Below are positions 13,201 to 23,829 of a stretch of 64,000 nt of DNA, in pieces. The notes under the pieces are model-generated. The model was given only the letters and a program-made list of their open reading frames with translations, searched no databases and was not told where the DNA came from. This DNA comes from Bimastos eiseni (taxonomy: Eukaryota; Annelida; Clitellata; Crassiclitellata; Lumbricidae). The stretch spans positions 25,883,995 to 25,947,994 of the forward strand of contig OY365819.1 in the NCBI GenBank assembly GCA_959347315.1. Direction: 5' to 3'. The stretch's first letter is position 1; every line of letters starts with the position of its first letter. The position numbers were made by a program, and so were the translations under genes.

Positions 13201-16200
13201 CAGGCCATATACCGAATCCACCCCGAGGCATGACCTAGTTTACGCTATACGGCGCTGAAAAGTGCAGCGACCTAGCAATCACACACTTGTTTGCCCAGTC
13301 GCTTTTGAGACTTTAGGCCCAATTAGCAGCGAAGGCCTGAATTTTCTGTCGGAAAGGCTCAGCTGCGTCACGGGGAGCCACGGGAAGCTTCATACCTTTA
13401 CCAGCGTCAATCGATTACCATACAACGTTATAACACCATAGCGTTTAAAGGAACTTTCGTCGTTCAAGAGACCGATCAATAAGGCTATTCCAAAAATAAC
13501 AAAATAATAATAATAATATTTAATTATTATTGTTATTTTATTATTATTATTATTATTATTATGTTTTTGTGCCCTGAGGTACTTCATTCCTCCAGGGACT
13601 TAGAGATTATTATATGATGCTAAATTGTCTGGAGGGTCAGGCTTAAGAGAATGAACTCTTAAATGCGACAAGACCGTACCGATGAATGGTGATAGTCGCT
13701 GAAAAAGGAAGATTGGTCGCGTTTGTCACCACTAATAGAAGAGATACGGCTGCCAATTTCATTGATGAATCAGAAGCAGAAAGGTTCAGAGGGCCAAGGA
13801 TCTCGATTGCAACAGGTTGAAATATGTAGGAGGTGTGATAGTTGAAGGGCAATTTTATGTGTAGGTCTTAAGGGCGTGATTGTCATGGATCGCGTTCTGG
13901 AGATCACAGACATCATTGCATAATAATATTATTATTATTATTAGTTTTTATAACAGTGTAACTACTAGCCTACTACAACTCCTACTACTTCCACTCATAA
14001 TCTGCTATTAGTCTAATAAATGAATCAGACATATGCGAATCAACTTATCTGGCATAATTATGATAACATATAATTCTGTCATCGTATATTGCCATACTGT
14101 GGGACATTTCTACAGATACAGCAGCTGGTTTCGAATCGGCGGAGACTGAAACGAGTGATGACTGCAGCGATGGCAAGAAGCAATACGAATGCTTGAATGG
14201 ATGTTATCCTGATAATGACAAAAACTGCATGAGAGAGTGTGAGTTTAAATAATTATTAGAGTAGGCCTAACTCTGTCTACAATCTGCAGAATCAGTACTT
14301 AGACCTCGAATCTAGAATTTATGTAACACTGAACCAGAGAGTAGGCCCAACGTGATTCAAGCAACTCCGTATACCTGCCAGGATCCAATAGTTAATTTCT
14401 GTTCTCTTCGCGGCAACGTGTGATAGCTGAAGGGCAATTTTATGTGTAAGTCTTAAGGGCATGATTGTCATGGATCACGTTCTGGAGATAACTGACATCA
14501 TTGCATAATACCAGACACAATAGGAGGTCTAGCATCTATACCTCCATGACCAAGTCCACACAACAGTATGGACTTATCACATCAACTGCTCTGCGTCAGG
14601 AATTTGCAATCTGACCTGGATAAAATGGCTTTAAAAGCTTCCGCAAGTCTTTTCTCCACATAAGCAATTTACTGAAAATACATTATGTATATCTGGAATC
14701 TATACAAATATGAATTTCAAAATAGGTCAATCGTTTTAAATGTAAAACTACACGGAAAATGTGCCAATGCAAAAAACCTCTCCCTCCATAGTGATTATTT
14801 TCCAATGAGTCAGAGAAGATAATATTATAAGCTTCGATTAGATTTCCTCTGAGGTTGTTAGTGCACCCCTCTTCAGTCTGTCTTCAAAAGTCAAATCCTT
14901 GTTTCTTTGTCCCTAAATCATTTCTGTAGCTCTTCATCGCACTAACTCCAGTTTTTACATGTCCTATTTCAGGTGTAGACTGCATGCAAATAAGCATCTC
15001 TGAGCATTTATTACAAATAAAGAAGCATCTGTCAGTCATGTGATCATCTGAAGATTCTTTCTGATGTAACTGTACTTCCTTTCATCAGCCACTGCACAAC
15101 TTTTTTGATCAACTATTAATTTAGACATTTTCGATACAATCCTATCGTCTGTCTCCAAGCATAAAATTATGACACCAACTTAACACCGTCACCCACTTGT
15201 TCCCGCCTTATGTCTTCTATCTGATACCCAGGCTTGAGTCCATGTTAGTATCCACCTTCTAATTCTAACTGCTTGCAAAAGCAACAAATGCCTTTGACCA
15301 GCCTTATATGAGAGTCTTAGGGAATGTCTTGGCAAAATGCGGGTTAATTACAGCTACAGGTTTTCTCACGTCAAACCTCCCACATACCTCATTATAGATT
15401 AAATTTGTTAAACACGAGAGATCTATGGTAAATTCATGTTGACTGCCTTTCATAACATAAGGCTAACTCAAACGGTCTACTATGAATTCCTTAGTAAATC
15501 TCTGGGTGACCTTGCGCCACCCTAGTTAAACTACTTCGTCTCCAGCTAAGGGTGACCACATTTATCTTCTGCCATTCCGGGACACCACATTTTTTCCAAT
15601 CTAAATCAAATTCAATTAGGAGCTGCGTTCATTTTAAAGAGCGCTATACTTGCGCAATGGCCCAGCTGAAATACACCTCAAGATTTTTGAACTAAAAGGC
15701 ATCTATATGAAGTTTTATAATTGTAACCTCTAATTTCAAGAAGCAATTGTCATATAATCACGAAAGTTAGTCATTTTATTGGAAGAAATAACTCATCAGG
15801 AGTCAATTTGTCCTAGGAGAAATGAACTCCCCTATTGCATTACATATGGGAATCAATTTATCCTAGGAAGAATTAACTCCCAGGAAGCCAGTTTGACCTA
15901 GGAAGAATTAACTTCCCTATTTGAAAATTAGAGCCTTGTAATGGCAGAGTACAGCGCTACGGCGATGATGCAAATAGGACCTAGACCTTGAATCCACTGT
16001 GACACACCTCAAGCTAATGCAACTTAGGCCCTAACAAAGTTTATTAGTCCAGTTACTGCCTGAATATAACTGCGTTGGATAACAAGTTGTGAATCCACAA
16101 CCAAGTCCTATCACCAACCTGCAACTCCTTACTGCAAGTTCAAATGCGCTCGTCAACTCTTTACCATCCATCCAACTCGTTCTACCCGTTCATCCTCCTG

Positions 16201-18615
16201 TCTCAGTCTTTCTTGATCTCGGAAACTTCTCATCTCAAGTTTTCCAACCGAGGTGGGCCTCTATCCTACACTACACCACGTCTCTGAAGCTCACGACGAC
16301 CTGCCTCTCGCATCTTTTCGGTTCCTCTACGACATTGTTAATCAGTGACTGTTAGGCCTATCTGTACCAGATTCTTCTATCATCCCTCGAACTTTCCACT
16401 CAGAACTGAAATCTTACCTGGTCAAGAATTCATGTCTCACCTCATTCGATCCTCCACCTTTCAATTCTAAACGACTTCCAGCTTAGCAGCTGCGATGCCT
16501 CTTCTCACCCTCAGGCAGCCAGACTCGGACCTCATTCGTACAACCCTTTGACTTGACGCGGCGCATAATAATTAACAGTGAACTTCGAGTGGCACTTAAG
16601 AAGTTTGGAGTTCACGATTACGATTACGATTAGACATAAACTTATCAGCACCTATTGGAGAATGTAGGCCAATATCTATCGTTATAGAGAACGACCAATG
16701 AGTTGGTCACATAGAATGAACATGTCTTATTCATTTTCTCATACTGAATGGGGTTCCCTGAAAAACTAAGACCGATAATTGGAACATTAACATGGCACCT
16801 TTTACATGTTTGATCATAGACACATCATTCCGGACGCTCCGTTGTCCCGAAATGAACCTGCCCGGGACGCGGGACATCTAGGTCAATTCCGGGACTGTCA
16901 CCCTACTCCAGCTACCTGGTTCACTACGGGTCCCCCTTATTAATAATGGAACTATGTGTGCATCCCTTTAATTCTGGGAATTTCTCCAGCATCCATTGGT
17001 TTGTTGATGATCTGGGAAAATTTCACAACAATTTCTTCAATCACTTAATGTAAAAATGTTTGATGGAATTAAGCCCTAAGCATGTACTCTTTTTCCGTTT
17101 TTGCACTTTTCCGTTGTTCTGCCACATTGTCCTCAGTAGGCCTAACCGATTGTCTGTGGCAATCCCTTCTCATCATAGTCGAAGACACTGATAACCTAAA
17201 TGTAGTTAATGGTTAACGTTAAACAAGGTGTTTAATGTTAGCCATTAACTACAAAGGTTTTTGGAATGCATATCTCTTCTTAGTAGACCTGAGCAAAGAG
17301 GACTAAGTTTTGGCAATTTTATTCTTGGTATGACATTTCGACCTGCATGTATTGTATAGTCCTATCAAGAAATCCATTGTTGGGGCGATCCATTGTCTAA
17401 TTTTGTATGATTTTAAGTATGTTGTTCAACAATGGTTTATTAGCAGTTTTGAAGGCCTCTGAAACAAATTTCCCAAGGTTGCATATCTGAGGCAGATTGC
17501 CTTGACCATTGTATTATATAGCATCAGTGTTGTATGCAAGACTCGAAACTTCAAGACCAAGACGATACCGAGGCAGTGAGGTACCAAGACCGAGAACGAG
17601 ACACTAGGTTCAAGACAGTACGAGACTGTACGAGACAGTAAAATACAAGTGATCCTATATAAAATGCTATAAAATACTAATGTATTAGTTTTCTGGAATA
17701 AGGTTCATTTGTGATTTCAATTTGAAACTAGGCTTTTAATGTATATAATACCAATTCCTGAGAACAGTTTTTATATTGCCGCGTTTTATCATTCCGTCGG
17801 TCTATCGTCTGAATAGTATACAGAAAGCCTTTTTAGATCGTTTCTGCTATGGTGGTGTTACATCAATGACCAACGGGACGGCATAGCTATTGTTTGTCAA
17901 TAACTTCAAGTGCGCTTAAGAAAACTTCACAATTTCAGGTTCTCTCTCAGACATTTTTCCTCTATAAGATAATTTAATTGATTTCATTTATCACGTGACT
18001 CGCGCGTTCACCAAAATTACTGTTTTTCGTAGATTCCGGTTTCAGTTTCTAGCGCAAGATTTTAAGACAGTTAGCGCGAAACTTATCGAGACCGCTTGTT
18101 CGAGACAGAACAAGACTTTCACTTCAAGACAGTTTCTAAAAATTCGAGACACTACACCGAGACCGAGACAGCAGGCTTCCGAGACCGAGATAGTAATAAA
18201 TGACATTTTTAAAATTTATTAGCCTCTCATACGTTTATTGGCGGTGACAATTAAAAAAGACACTAAAAAACTGTCTCGAGACGTCTCGAGACCGAGACAC
18301 TGTCTCGAGACCATATAACTCTGTTTAGCTTGGATGAACTTTGAACTTTTATCGGATTAAAACGCAGGAAATGAGTTTGTCTGTATGTTATGCACTTTGT
18401 GTAAGCCCTTTAGCCAATATGAACGTTTTAGACATCAATAAATGAAGTTTTAAGAAAAGTCAAAACCCCAAAACCATTTTTGTGAGACATATATGTAAAG
18501 TGTAATATGCGTAAAGTCACAGTAATTTAAAAATTGCATTACTGTTGCAGGCTATGCTAAGTTTTGCCCTGAAAATCTTACTACATTTGATGAGGTGAGT
18601 GCTGGCTGCATCTAA
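9387..18615 (+). CDS. Predicted three-exon gene for a small secreted cysteine-rich peptide
   Basis: Proposed join: 9387-9435, 14116-14238, 18551-18615, giving 78 residues and a stop. Both introns are phase 1 and all internal borders are GT-AG. Residues 1-16 are a basic, then strongly hydrophobic signal-peptide core (MKKVIFISVF...). An acidic spacer follows, and then a domain with seven cysteines; one of them is created by the second splice junction. The spacing loosely recalls small disulfide peptides, but no named family is recognised. Introns of 4.7 and 4.3 kb hold LINE and hAT-like DNA. A consensus GTGAGT donor inside the last exon (18595) means the protein could continue into an exon not found here, which might supply an eighth cysteine. 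Function unknown: defence, venom-like and signalling roles are all possible. Confidence 0.55.
10166..10230. repeat. (ATA)n microsatellite
   Basis: Uninterrupted ATA/TAA trinucleotide run of about 65 bp. Confidence 0.95.
10423..10833 (+). CDS. Unidentified 136-codon open frame, possibly mobile-element derived
   Basis: The frame has a hydrophobic stretch (FRHIIFIISLATAIVF then LLKFGTIAAAGIAN) and a polar C-terminus (KLRAKF..., QRKIIETKCQFYYKSLKF). It follows an ATA microsatellite. I recognise no family; the start is uncertain and no Kozak context or splice evidence decides it. It could be a chance frame or a transposon remnant. Confidence 0.2.
   Translation: MHHPEAARFTFPKPFSASLCLAYSQSYRISNVTIYVKCYSRKLRAKFRHIIFIISLATAIVFEPILLKFGTIAAAGIANVLSKFGVDISSRNKVIKVIPVDQRKIIETKCQFYYKSLKFREVKQLLSAKELDTAIQ
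10880..11110 (-). pseudogene. Possible 3' exon of a minus-strand gene with polyA signal
   Basis: On the minus strand a Ser/Gly-rich frame (HVSTGDPEHKGSTSSCGDSG...) runs through one in-frame TAA to GRRPVSLPVDAEYIV and a TGA. AATAAA follows within about six bases (plus 10881-10890 region). It might be an alternative terminal exon of the gene at 11824-12549, with its own nonsense mutation, or unrelated. Confidence 0.25.
11824..12549 (-). pseudogene. Two-exon acidic gene with one in-frame stop
   Basis: Exon 1 is 12549-12257; exon 2 is 11947-11824. The donor is TTCAG before GTAAGC; the acceptor is CTTGTCTTTAAG. Phase 2 matches across the intron. The frame starts MEEIIVNLINAKGSDRAKVH and continues through very acidic Asp/Glu sequence (DSDDQEENEMN). 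It ends in a basic RGRGVENRGRVTRSGR tail and stop, 138 codons in all, with a single TAG at codon 39 (plus 12433-12435). An NRF1-like promoter motif lies about 90 bp upstream, as expected for a real gene. It is either a recent pseudogene, a polymorphism or sequence error, or a gene that starts at a later ATG. Family not recognised; an acidic N-terminus plus an RG tail could suit a nuclear protein. Confidence 0.45.
11930..12170. repeat. Degenerate repeat of about 60 bp, about three units
   Basis: Units share AAAGACAAGCTCAAYxAxAACAGG, then CTAxCCGTTATGCCTxAG, then TTATxAAxAC. The proposed acceptor of the minus-strand two-exon gene falls in the first unit. Confidence 0.55.
12635..12646. promoter_or_regulatory. 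Palindromic NRF1-type motif TGCGCATGCGCA
   Basis: Exact match to the well-known NRF1 consensus (YGCGCAYGCGCR). It sits 86 bp upstream of the minus-strand ATG at 12549, in a local CpG-containing patch. It supports a housekeeping-type TATA-less promoter there. Being palindromic it could also serve plus-strand transcription. Confidence 0.6.
12700..13639. other. No gene seen; AT-rich with one microsatellite
   Basis: No supported exon. An AT-only region at 13500-13562 is made of AATAAT/ATTATT runs in opposite orientations and can fold back. Confidence 0.45.
13640..13850 (-). mobile_element. LINE C-terminal fragment
   Basis: On the minus strand the segment PVAIEILGPLNLSAS, followed after a frameshift by INEIGSRISSISGDKRDQ, fits a pattern common near the C-terminus of non-LTR retrotransposon proteins: P(V/I)A(V/I)E(T/I)LGP, SA, ELGRRLS, SGDxRE. 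Short and broken. Confidence 0.5.
13833..14510 (+). repeat. 93-bp direct repeat pair flanking an exon
   Basis: 13833-13925 and 14418-14510 match almost base for base (GTGTGATAGYTGAAGGGC through CATCATTGCATAATA), differing at only a few sites. They bracket exon 2 of the secreted peptide gene. Each may be the 3' end of the same LINE family. Confidence 0.85.
14116..14238 (+). CDS. Exon 2 of the secreted peptide gene (Cys-rich)
   Basis: The acceptor is ATTTCTACAG; the donor is a perfect GTGAGT. The exon starts with the last two bases of a codon and ends with the first base of the next, so it is a symmetric phase-1 exon. It encodes Thr/Ala/Glu-rich sequence and then cysteines in the contexts DDCSDG, YECLNGCYP and KNCMRE. 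A 93-bp direct repeat lies on each side (13833-13925 and 14418-14510). Confidence 0.6.
14511..15779. other. No gene seen
   Basis: About 1.3 kb with no supported exon, repeat array or element protein. Confidence 0.4.
15780..15925 (-). repeat. CCTAGG near-palindrome array, short
   Basis: Three to four units of the form GGAGTCAATTTxTCCTAGGA followed by AGAATTAACTCCC, separated by the linker CTATTGCATTAxxTATG. Same family as the long arrays at 33.7-38 kb and 53.6 kb. Confidence 0.85.
16085..16635 (+). mobile_element. LINE 3' end with (TTACGA)n tail, copy 1
   Basis: C/T-rich sequence ending TTTGACTTGACGCGGCGCATAA, then AGTGGCACTTAAGAAG, then GATTACGATTACGATTA. The 39590-40045 block has the same landmarks in the same order and the same kind of tail, so both are 3' ends of one LINE family. 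The coding part is too decayed to translate. Confidence 0.6.
16640..17524. other. No gene seen
   Basis: Non-coding sequence. 16790-16900 contains words around CCGGGAC that suggest an old transposon fragment, not classified. Confidence 0.35.
17525..18323. mobile_element. Non-autonomous hAT-like DNA transposon (799 bp)
   Basis: The left end is CAGTGTTGTATGCAAGAC; the reverse complement of the right end is CAGAGTTATATGGTCTCGAG. Both are CAG-starting inverted termini. Both subterminal regions are full of GAGACCGAGACA-type words, direct on the left and inverted on the right. The flanking octamers TATAGCAT and TTTAGCTT match at 6 of 8 positions, consistent with an aged 8-bp hAT target duplication. 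No transposase frame lies inside. It sits in intron 2 of the secreted peptide gene. Confidence 0.65.
18551..18615 (+). CDS. Exon 3 of the secreted peptide gene (Cys-rich, terminal?)
   Basis: The acceptor is TTACTGTTGCAG. The first two bases complete a Cys codon with the last base of exon 2. The frame reads YAKFCPENLTTFDE and, if unspliced, VSAGCI and stop. A strong internal donor (GAG before GTGAGT at 18595) would end the exon in phase 0 instead. Confidence 0.5.
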
Positions 18616-18619
18616 GGAC

Positions 18620-19069
18620 CTCAATGAACGTCTACGCCACCATAAAAACCTTACGCATCGCAGTAATAGAGGCACTGTTGACGATTCTAAATTGTTTCAA
18701 AATGCAATTAACTATTTGATTCTATGCTTGAATATACATGTATGTTTGAACACTTCGGTATAAAACATTTGCCTCAAACTTTAGATTGTTTCATGAGACT
18801 ATACTTGGCATTTGCAGAATGACACATAATAGCTTACGTAGTCAATGTACGGCGGGCAGAAACGGAAGAATATAGACAGAAGTTGACAGTCAGAGAAGGA
18901 AACAGACTGGAAGGATATACGCAAAGGTAGACAAGAAGCCACTATGCAGAGACCGACAGCAAAGTGATCGACGAACGAAAGAAGAGACACATAGAGTGGA
19001 TAAGGTTTACAGACTGCAATCAGCAGAAATGACAAATGGCTAATGAAGGAATTTGTACGAACCAGTACG
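18620..19069. other. No gene seen
   Basis: No exon beyond 18615 was found. 18840-18990 has repeated ACAGAAG and GACAGAGA words without clear periodicity. Confidence 0.35.
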
Positions 19070-21220
19070 TGACGTGACTTTTGGCGCGAACGTCTTGGCG
19101 CAGCCGTTTGGCTCAGCCGGTTTTTCGCAGGACGTTTTTGGCGCTGGACCGATTTGACGCAGGACGTTTTGGCGCATGTCGTTTTGGCGCAGATCTCTTA
19201 TACAATACATGGTAACTTTGATCAAACCTTGCGAGCATCGGTAATCTTGAAGCTAAGTTGATGAAAACTATCATGATCAGGCAAAAAAAACATGTAGCTG
19301 GATCAGAAGCTGGATCAATGAAAAGCTTATTGTTAAACTGCAAGCACGATTCAAGAAAAGATTCATGCTTAAACGTAATCTGTATCGATGAAGATAATCA
19401 TGTAAACTGAATTTATGAAATGATTCGTGCATACATGGAAGCTGGATGGATGAAGATAATTATGCTTAAATGGAAGCTAGAGTGATGAAGAGAATTATGC
19501 TTAAATGGAAGCTAGAGTGATGAAGAGAATTATGCTTAAATGGAAGCTAGATTGATGAAAAATATCATGATCAAATGGAAGCTGGATTGAAGAAAATTAA
19601 TGCCGTTTAATTGGAAGCGGGAATGATGAGAACATTTTGAATAAAAGGATTCCACGTCAAATAAAATTCTCATATCCGACCTGCTTCTATTCAAGCATGA
19701 TTGTTTTCATCATTCCAGCTCCCATTTTGGCAGAAAACCTTCATCGATCCAGCTTCATTATACATTACATGTTGTTTCGGTGTCCGATAAAAATATCGCA
19801 AGAAAGATGTCTCGAATAAAAACGTCGCAATCAAAATATTGCAATTATAAATATCACACGTTAATAATGTCGCACGATAATAATATCGCAAGTCAAAATG
19901 TTGCAATTAAAAATATCGCACGTTCGTAATGTCGCAGTATAATATCGTCAGTCAAAATGTCGGATATGTACAAATTCTGCTTAAGTGGAAGCTAGTGGGA
20001 ACTTAATCGATGAAAATAATCGTGCTTAAGTTGAAACTGGACTGCCCCCAAAGAATTATGTTCAACTGGAAGCTATATTGATGAAAAAAAATTTCTTTAA
20101 ATAGGAGTTTGATCGAAAACAGAAATATTGCCTAAATAGGAGCTGGATTGCTTAATAACATTCTTATTTCAATAAAATCTGAACAGATGAAAGTATTATT
20201 GCATGAATAAAAGCTGGACAGATTAAAATGGTTGTTCTTTAAGCAAAAGTTGGATAGTTGAAAGTGGTATTACAGCACTAGAAGCTAGACATATTAAAAG
20301 GGCTCTTCTTTAAATATAAGTTGGATCGGTGACAGAAATATTGCTGAAGTACATGTAGAAGCTGGAATAATGAAGACAGTAGGCCGATTAAATGGAAGCG
20401 GGAACGATGAAATACTTTCTGTTCAATTAGAAGCTGGATCACTTAAAGGAATAACAGCATCACTAGAGGCCGGATTTATGAAAAGAATGCCGTCAAGTAG
20501 AAGCTTCTAGTTGGGCATAACACTTTGTGTCTATCCAGTTTCAACTTGAGCACGAATATTTTCATTGATCCCGCTTCCACTTCAGCAGAATGTTCTCATC
20601 GATACTGCTCCCTACTTAACCGTGGTTCTTTTCATCAATGCAGCTTCTTATTAAAGAAACTGATTTTCTTCAATCCAATTTCTGATTAAGCCTAATCAAG
20701 TAACCATTAAACATTTCATCAATGCAGCGTCTAATTAAACAAGATTCTATTAATTATTCAAGTTTCGACTTAAGGAAGGATTCCTTTAATCAGTCCAGTT
20801 TCTAGTCCAAATTGAGACAAAATGATAGTAGCAAGAAAATGCCAAAATAAACTACGGTTTACCAAAGGTCGTTATACCCACAAAACATACATACTTCGCA
20901 TTATAACTAATAAATAATATAATCATTATTAATTAAAATGGCTAATAGAGCCTATAGAGCGACATTTTGACTGGCGATATTATTAGCATGCGACTTTATT
21001 AACGTGCGACATTTTTAATTGCGACATTTTTACTTACGATATTATAATCGTGCGACATTTATTAACGCGCGACATCTTTAATTGCGAAATTTTTATTGCG
21101 AAATTTTTATTCGCGACATCTTCCTTGCAACTGTTTCATAGTGAACCATTGTATCAGAGAGCTGCGCTAAAACTTCCTGCACCAAAACGGCTGCTCCAAA
21201 ACGTCCTGCGTTGTATATGA
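19070..21220. mobile_element. Foldback-type composite element, 2.1 kb
   Basis: Three nested repeat types occur first in one orientation and then inverted. The outer arms are GGCGCAGCCGTTTTGGCGCAGGACGT-like units at 19080-19200, with their complement at 21165-21220. Middle arms of TGCGACATTTTTAATTGCGA-like units lie inverted at 19790-19970 and direct at 20965-21130. AAGCTGGATxGATGAAAA units of about 33 bp lie at 19200-19640 and 19980-20480, with the complement (ATCAATGCAGCTTCTA) at 20540-20800. No transposase frame is visible. The architecture matches foldback elements with internally repetitive inverted arms. Confidence 0.7.
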
Positions 21221-21224
21221 ACTG

Positions 21225-22529
21225 CAAAGAAACCGACTGTAAGTGGAAATCACTATTGGAACCCGAAAGAGATAAAAGAGATTAGACAAAGTAGACACTC
21301 ACCAGAGGAGGACTCACAGAGTGAAGGACTAGACAGATGGGGGATAAAGAAGCAGGTTAACCCCTTCACAGTGAATTATTATTTTATTCTTACCATACCT
21401 ATGTAATTATTTTTAGGTCTTCTTCAGGAGTAATAGTGATTAAAGGACGAAACGATGAAACGTAAGAAACGATTATTCGTTACAGGTAGGCTTACATCGA
21501 AACATCTGAGACCCGACTTAGAGACACTTTGAACATTGCCGTACTAAAGATTTCGGTTTTAGCGGATCCTAGGAAAAGATCGAAAATTTCATTTAAATAC
21601 AGCTTAAATGTATTGCTGTAATGCTGTTCAGCCTATTTTGATATATTCAAGAAATATATTCGTGTCACCTTAAAGTCAAACGATACACAGTGTGCAGAAA
21701 AAGACCGTTGAAGTTCCCGAAGTTAGTCGTAGGCCTATACCCTTATACCGCCCGCCATAAAGACTTGGAGTCAGTCTAATCTACACTCTGCATTTCACGC
21801 ATATACGCGTACTCACGGTGTGTGCATATCTGCATATGTGGCACGTAGTGTGCACATGTATGATTTTTTTTGCTTATCTATGTTTCAACGAATGAGATTT
21901 GAAGTATATTTAAGGAACTCTTGTTAGCAGTAAAAAAAAACTTTATAAATGAGAATTGATCCTCAAGAAAAACATTCTACAACATTTTGGAACATGGAGA
22001 AACAATGCTGTAGAAATACTGAATAAAACAGGACACGAATATCTGTGGCTATGACGCAAATAATAGAGATAAATAGTGACATTACTAAACCAAGATAATA
22101 ACTTAATTAACTGTGGCAAAGATTAATGGCTGACATCGTGAACGGATTATGAAAATGAAATATATTTTTATGAAAGGATAAGTAATATTGACTAGTGGAA
22201 TAAATGATGGTATTGTCACACAATTTATTACTACTACAAGTTACTTCATGCATACCGATTGGTTATAACACCATTTACTCATGGCCCTCAATAAATGTGG
22301 ACATAGGTCATAACTTTCAGAATAATGTGTTTATGTTTCTGAGAATAACTCACCAATCAACCAATGCGACGCTAACAGCAACAGCAAATCTTACCAGAGG
22401 CGAGTAGCAAATAACCTTGAAAGTCCAAAATTTACCTATTATTAGCATGCAGTAAATACATATGTTAACTGTATCTTTCAAAGAGAGTACAGGGTATATT
22501 TATCTAAATAGGTGTTTTTTGGGGGGAGG
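21225..22529. other. No gene seen
   Basis: About 1.3 kb of AT-rich sequence. The open frame at 22204-22407 has a hydrophobic start but no recognisable domain, so it is not called. Confidence 0.4.
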
Positions 22530-22673
22530 GGAAGTAGTGTAGTGATGAATATACTGGGACGCAGCGCTTGAAGTACCGAGATCGAGGCCCGTGTCCCTCT
22601 AAGGTTGACTTCTTTCCTAATTTTGCTAGGCGCCGGCGTTTGTTAAAAGTGAGATGCATAGCGTAATGGACGT
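22530..22673 (+). repeat. SINE-like repeat (CGCAGCGCTTG family)
   Basis: Carries GACGCAGCGCTTGAAGTACCGAGATCG, then CCTCTAAGGTTGACTTCTTTCC, then TTGCTAGGCGCCGGCG, closely matching the copy at 38120-38345. It is interrupted on the right by the hairpin at 22674. Confidence 0.7.
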
Positions 22674-22887
22674 AATTTAGACTTGTTATACGTAATTTTT
22701 TGTCCTGAAATCCGTTTAATTAGCGACTACTTCCTGCAATATAGATGACGTCGATTTTCTTGCCACTTATATTGTAGAAGTAAACGATGACCATTTGCCA
22801 AAAAAATCGACATCATCTATATTGCAGGAAGTAGTCGCTGAGTAAACGGATTTCAGGACAAAAAATTACGTATAACAAGTCTAAATT
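22674..22887. mobile_element. Perfect-stem hairpin/MITE with 85-bp arms
   Basis: The left arm is 22674-22758 and the right arm 22803-22887, complementary except for about three positions. The 44-bp loop is unrelated. The arms include TTTAGACTTGTTATACGTAA and CGACTACTTCCTGCAATATA with their complements. It directly abuts a SINE copy. High arm identity implies recent origin or gene conversion between arms. Confidence 0.9.
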
Positions 22888-23204
22888 TTATTCTAACTAT
22901 TATGATGTTATCGAAATTTCAAGTAACTGGCCTACTTTTGATATAATTCCAAAGCTTTAAACTGGATTGTGACTTTTAATGACCAATGACTATGGATAGC
23001 AGGATGTGATCAAATAATTAATGCCTACTTAAATATCATGTGTAATAACACAACCAGACGAACCTACATCTGATCGAATCCAATCCACTGTCAATTCTAG
23101 CTACAATGTAAGCATTTCTTACGATATCTAATTCCTCATCTTAACAATTCTAACATAGCAGCCTTCTAGAGGTTCTTATATAGCGGTATTTAAATAGCCA
23201 GACT

Positions 23205-23425
23205 CATACATACATGCATATGTACACACATACATACATACATTACATACATACATTACATACAATGCATACATACATGCATACATACATACATACACAC
23301 ATACATACATACAAACATACATACATACGTACATACATACATGCATACACGCATACATACACACATACATGCATACATACACATACACATACATACATAC
23401 ATTCATTCATTCATTCATTCATTGG
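23205..23425. repeat. (CATA)n microsatellite
   Basis: ACAT/CATA array ending in (CATT)n at the junction with a LINE 3' end. Open frames across it are repeat artefacts. Confidence 0.95.
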
Positions 23426-23429
23426 AAAG

Positions 23430-23820
23430 GTTACTACTCAGGAGCGCTCCCGACTCAACCACAGCTTAAAAGAAACGTCTTAAGGCTACTGTAAAATGCA
23501 TCTGAATGAACCTTTGGCATAAGACGCAACGATAATGGTAGCGCATTCTAAGCCATTGGGCCAACAACAGAGAAAGCGCGATGCTGTCTAATTGCAGTTC
23601 GCGTGCGGGGAACAAGAAGTTCAATCTGCGTAGAAGACCGGAGAGCACGTCGTCCCTGCACGCCCATGGTAGAGTAACAGAGCTCTTGTAAATACGTAGG
23701 GGCGGCACCTAATAGGCACCGCCACACCAAAGCAGAAACACGGTACCATATCCGCTGTTGGATAGGTATCCAATGCAGGACACCCAGCATATAAACATAC
23801 ATACATACATACACACAAAG
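23430..23820 (-). mobile_element. 5'-truncated CR1/L2-like LINE end
   Basis: Minus-strand translation gives LHWIPIQQRIWYRVSALVW, a GAAPTYLQEL stretch, RRALRSS and QHRAFSVVGP. These are the standard C-terminal segments of CR1/L2-type proteins. The 3' end GTTGAGTCGGGAGCGCTCCTGAG matches other LINE ends here. The copy is bounded by CATA/CATT repeats on both sides. Confidence 0.8.
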
Positions 23821-23829
23821 ATAGTAGGC

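Noticed and set aside
23176..23483. Open frames through a CATA repeat
   Set aside because: Repeat artefact; also runs into a LINE 3' end.
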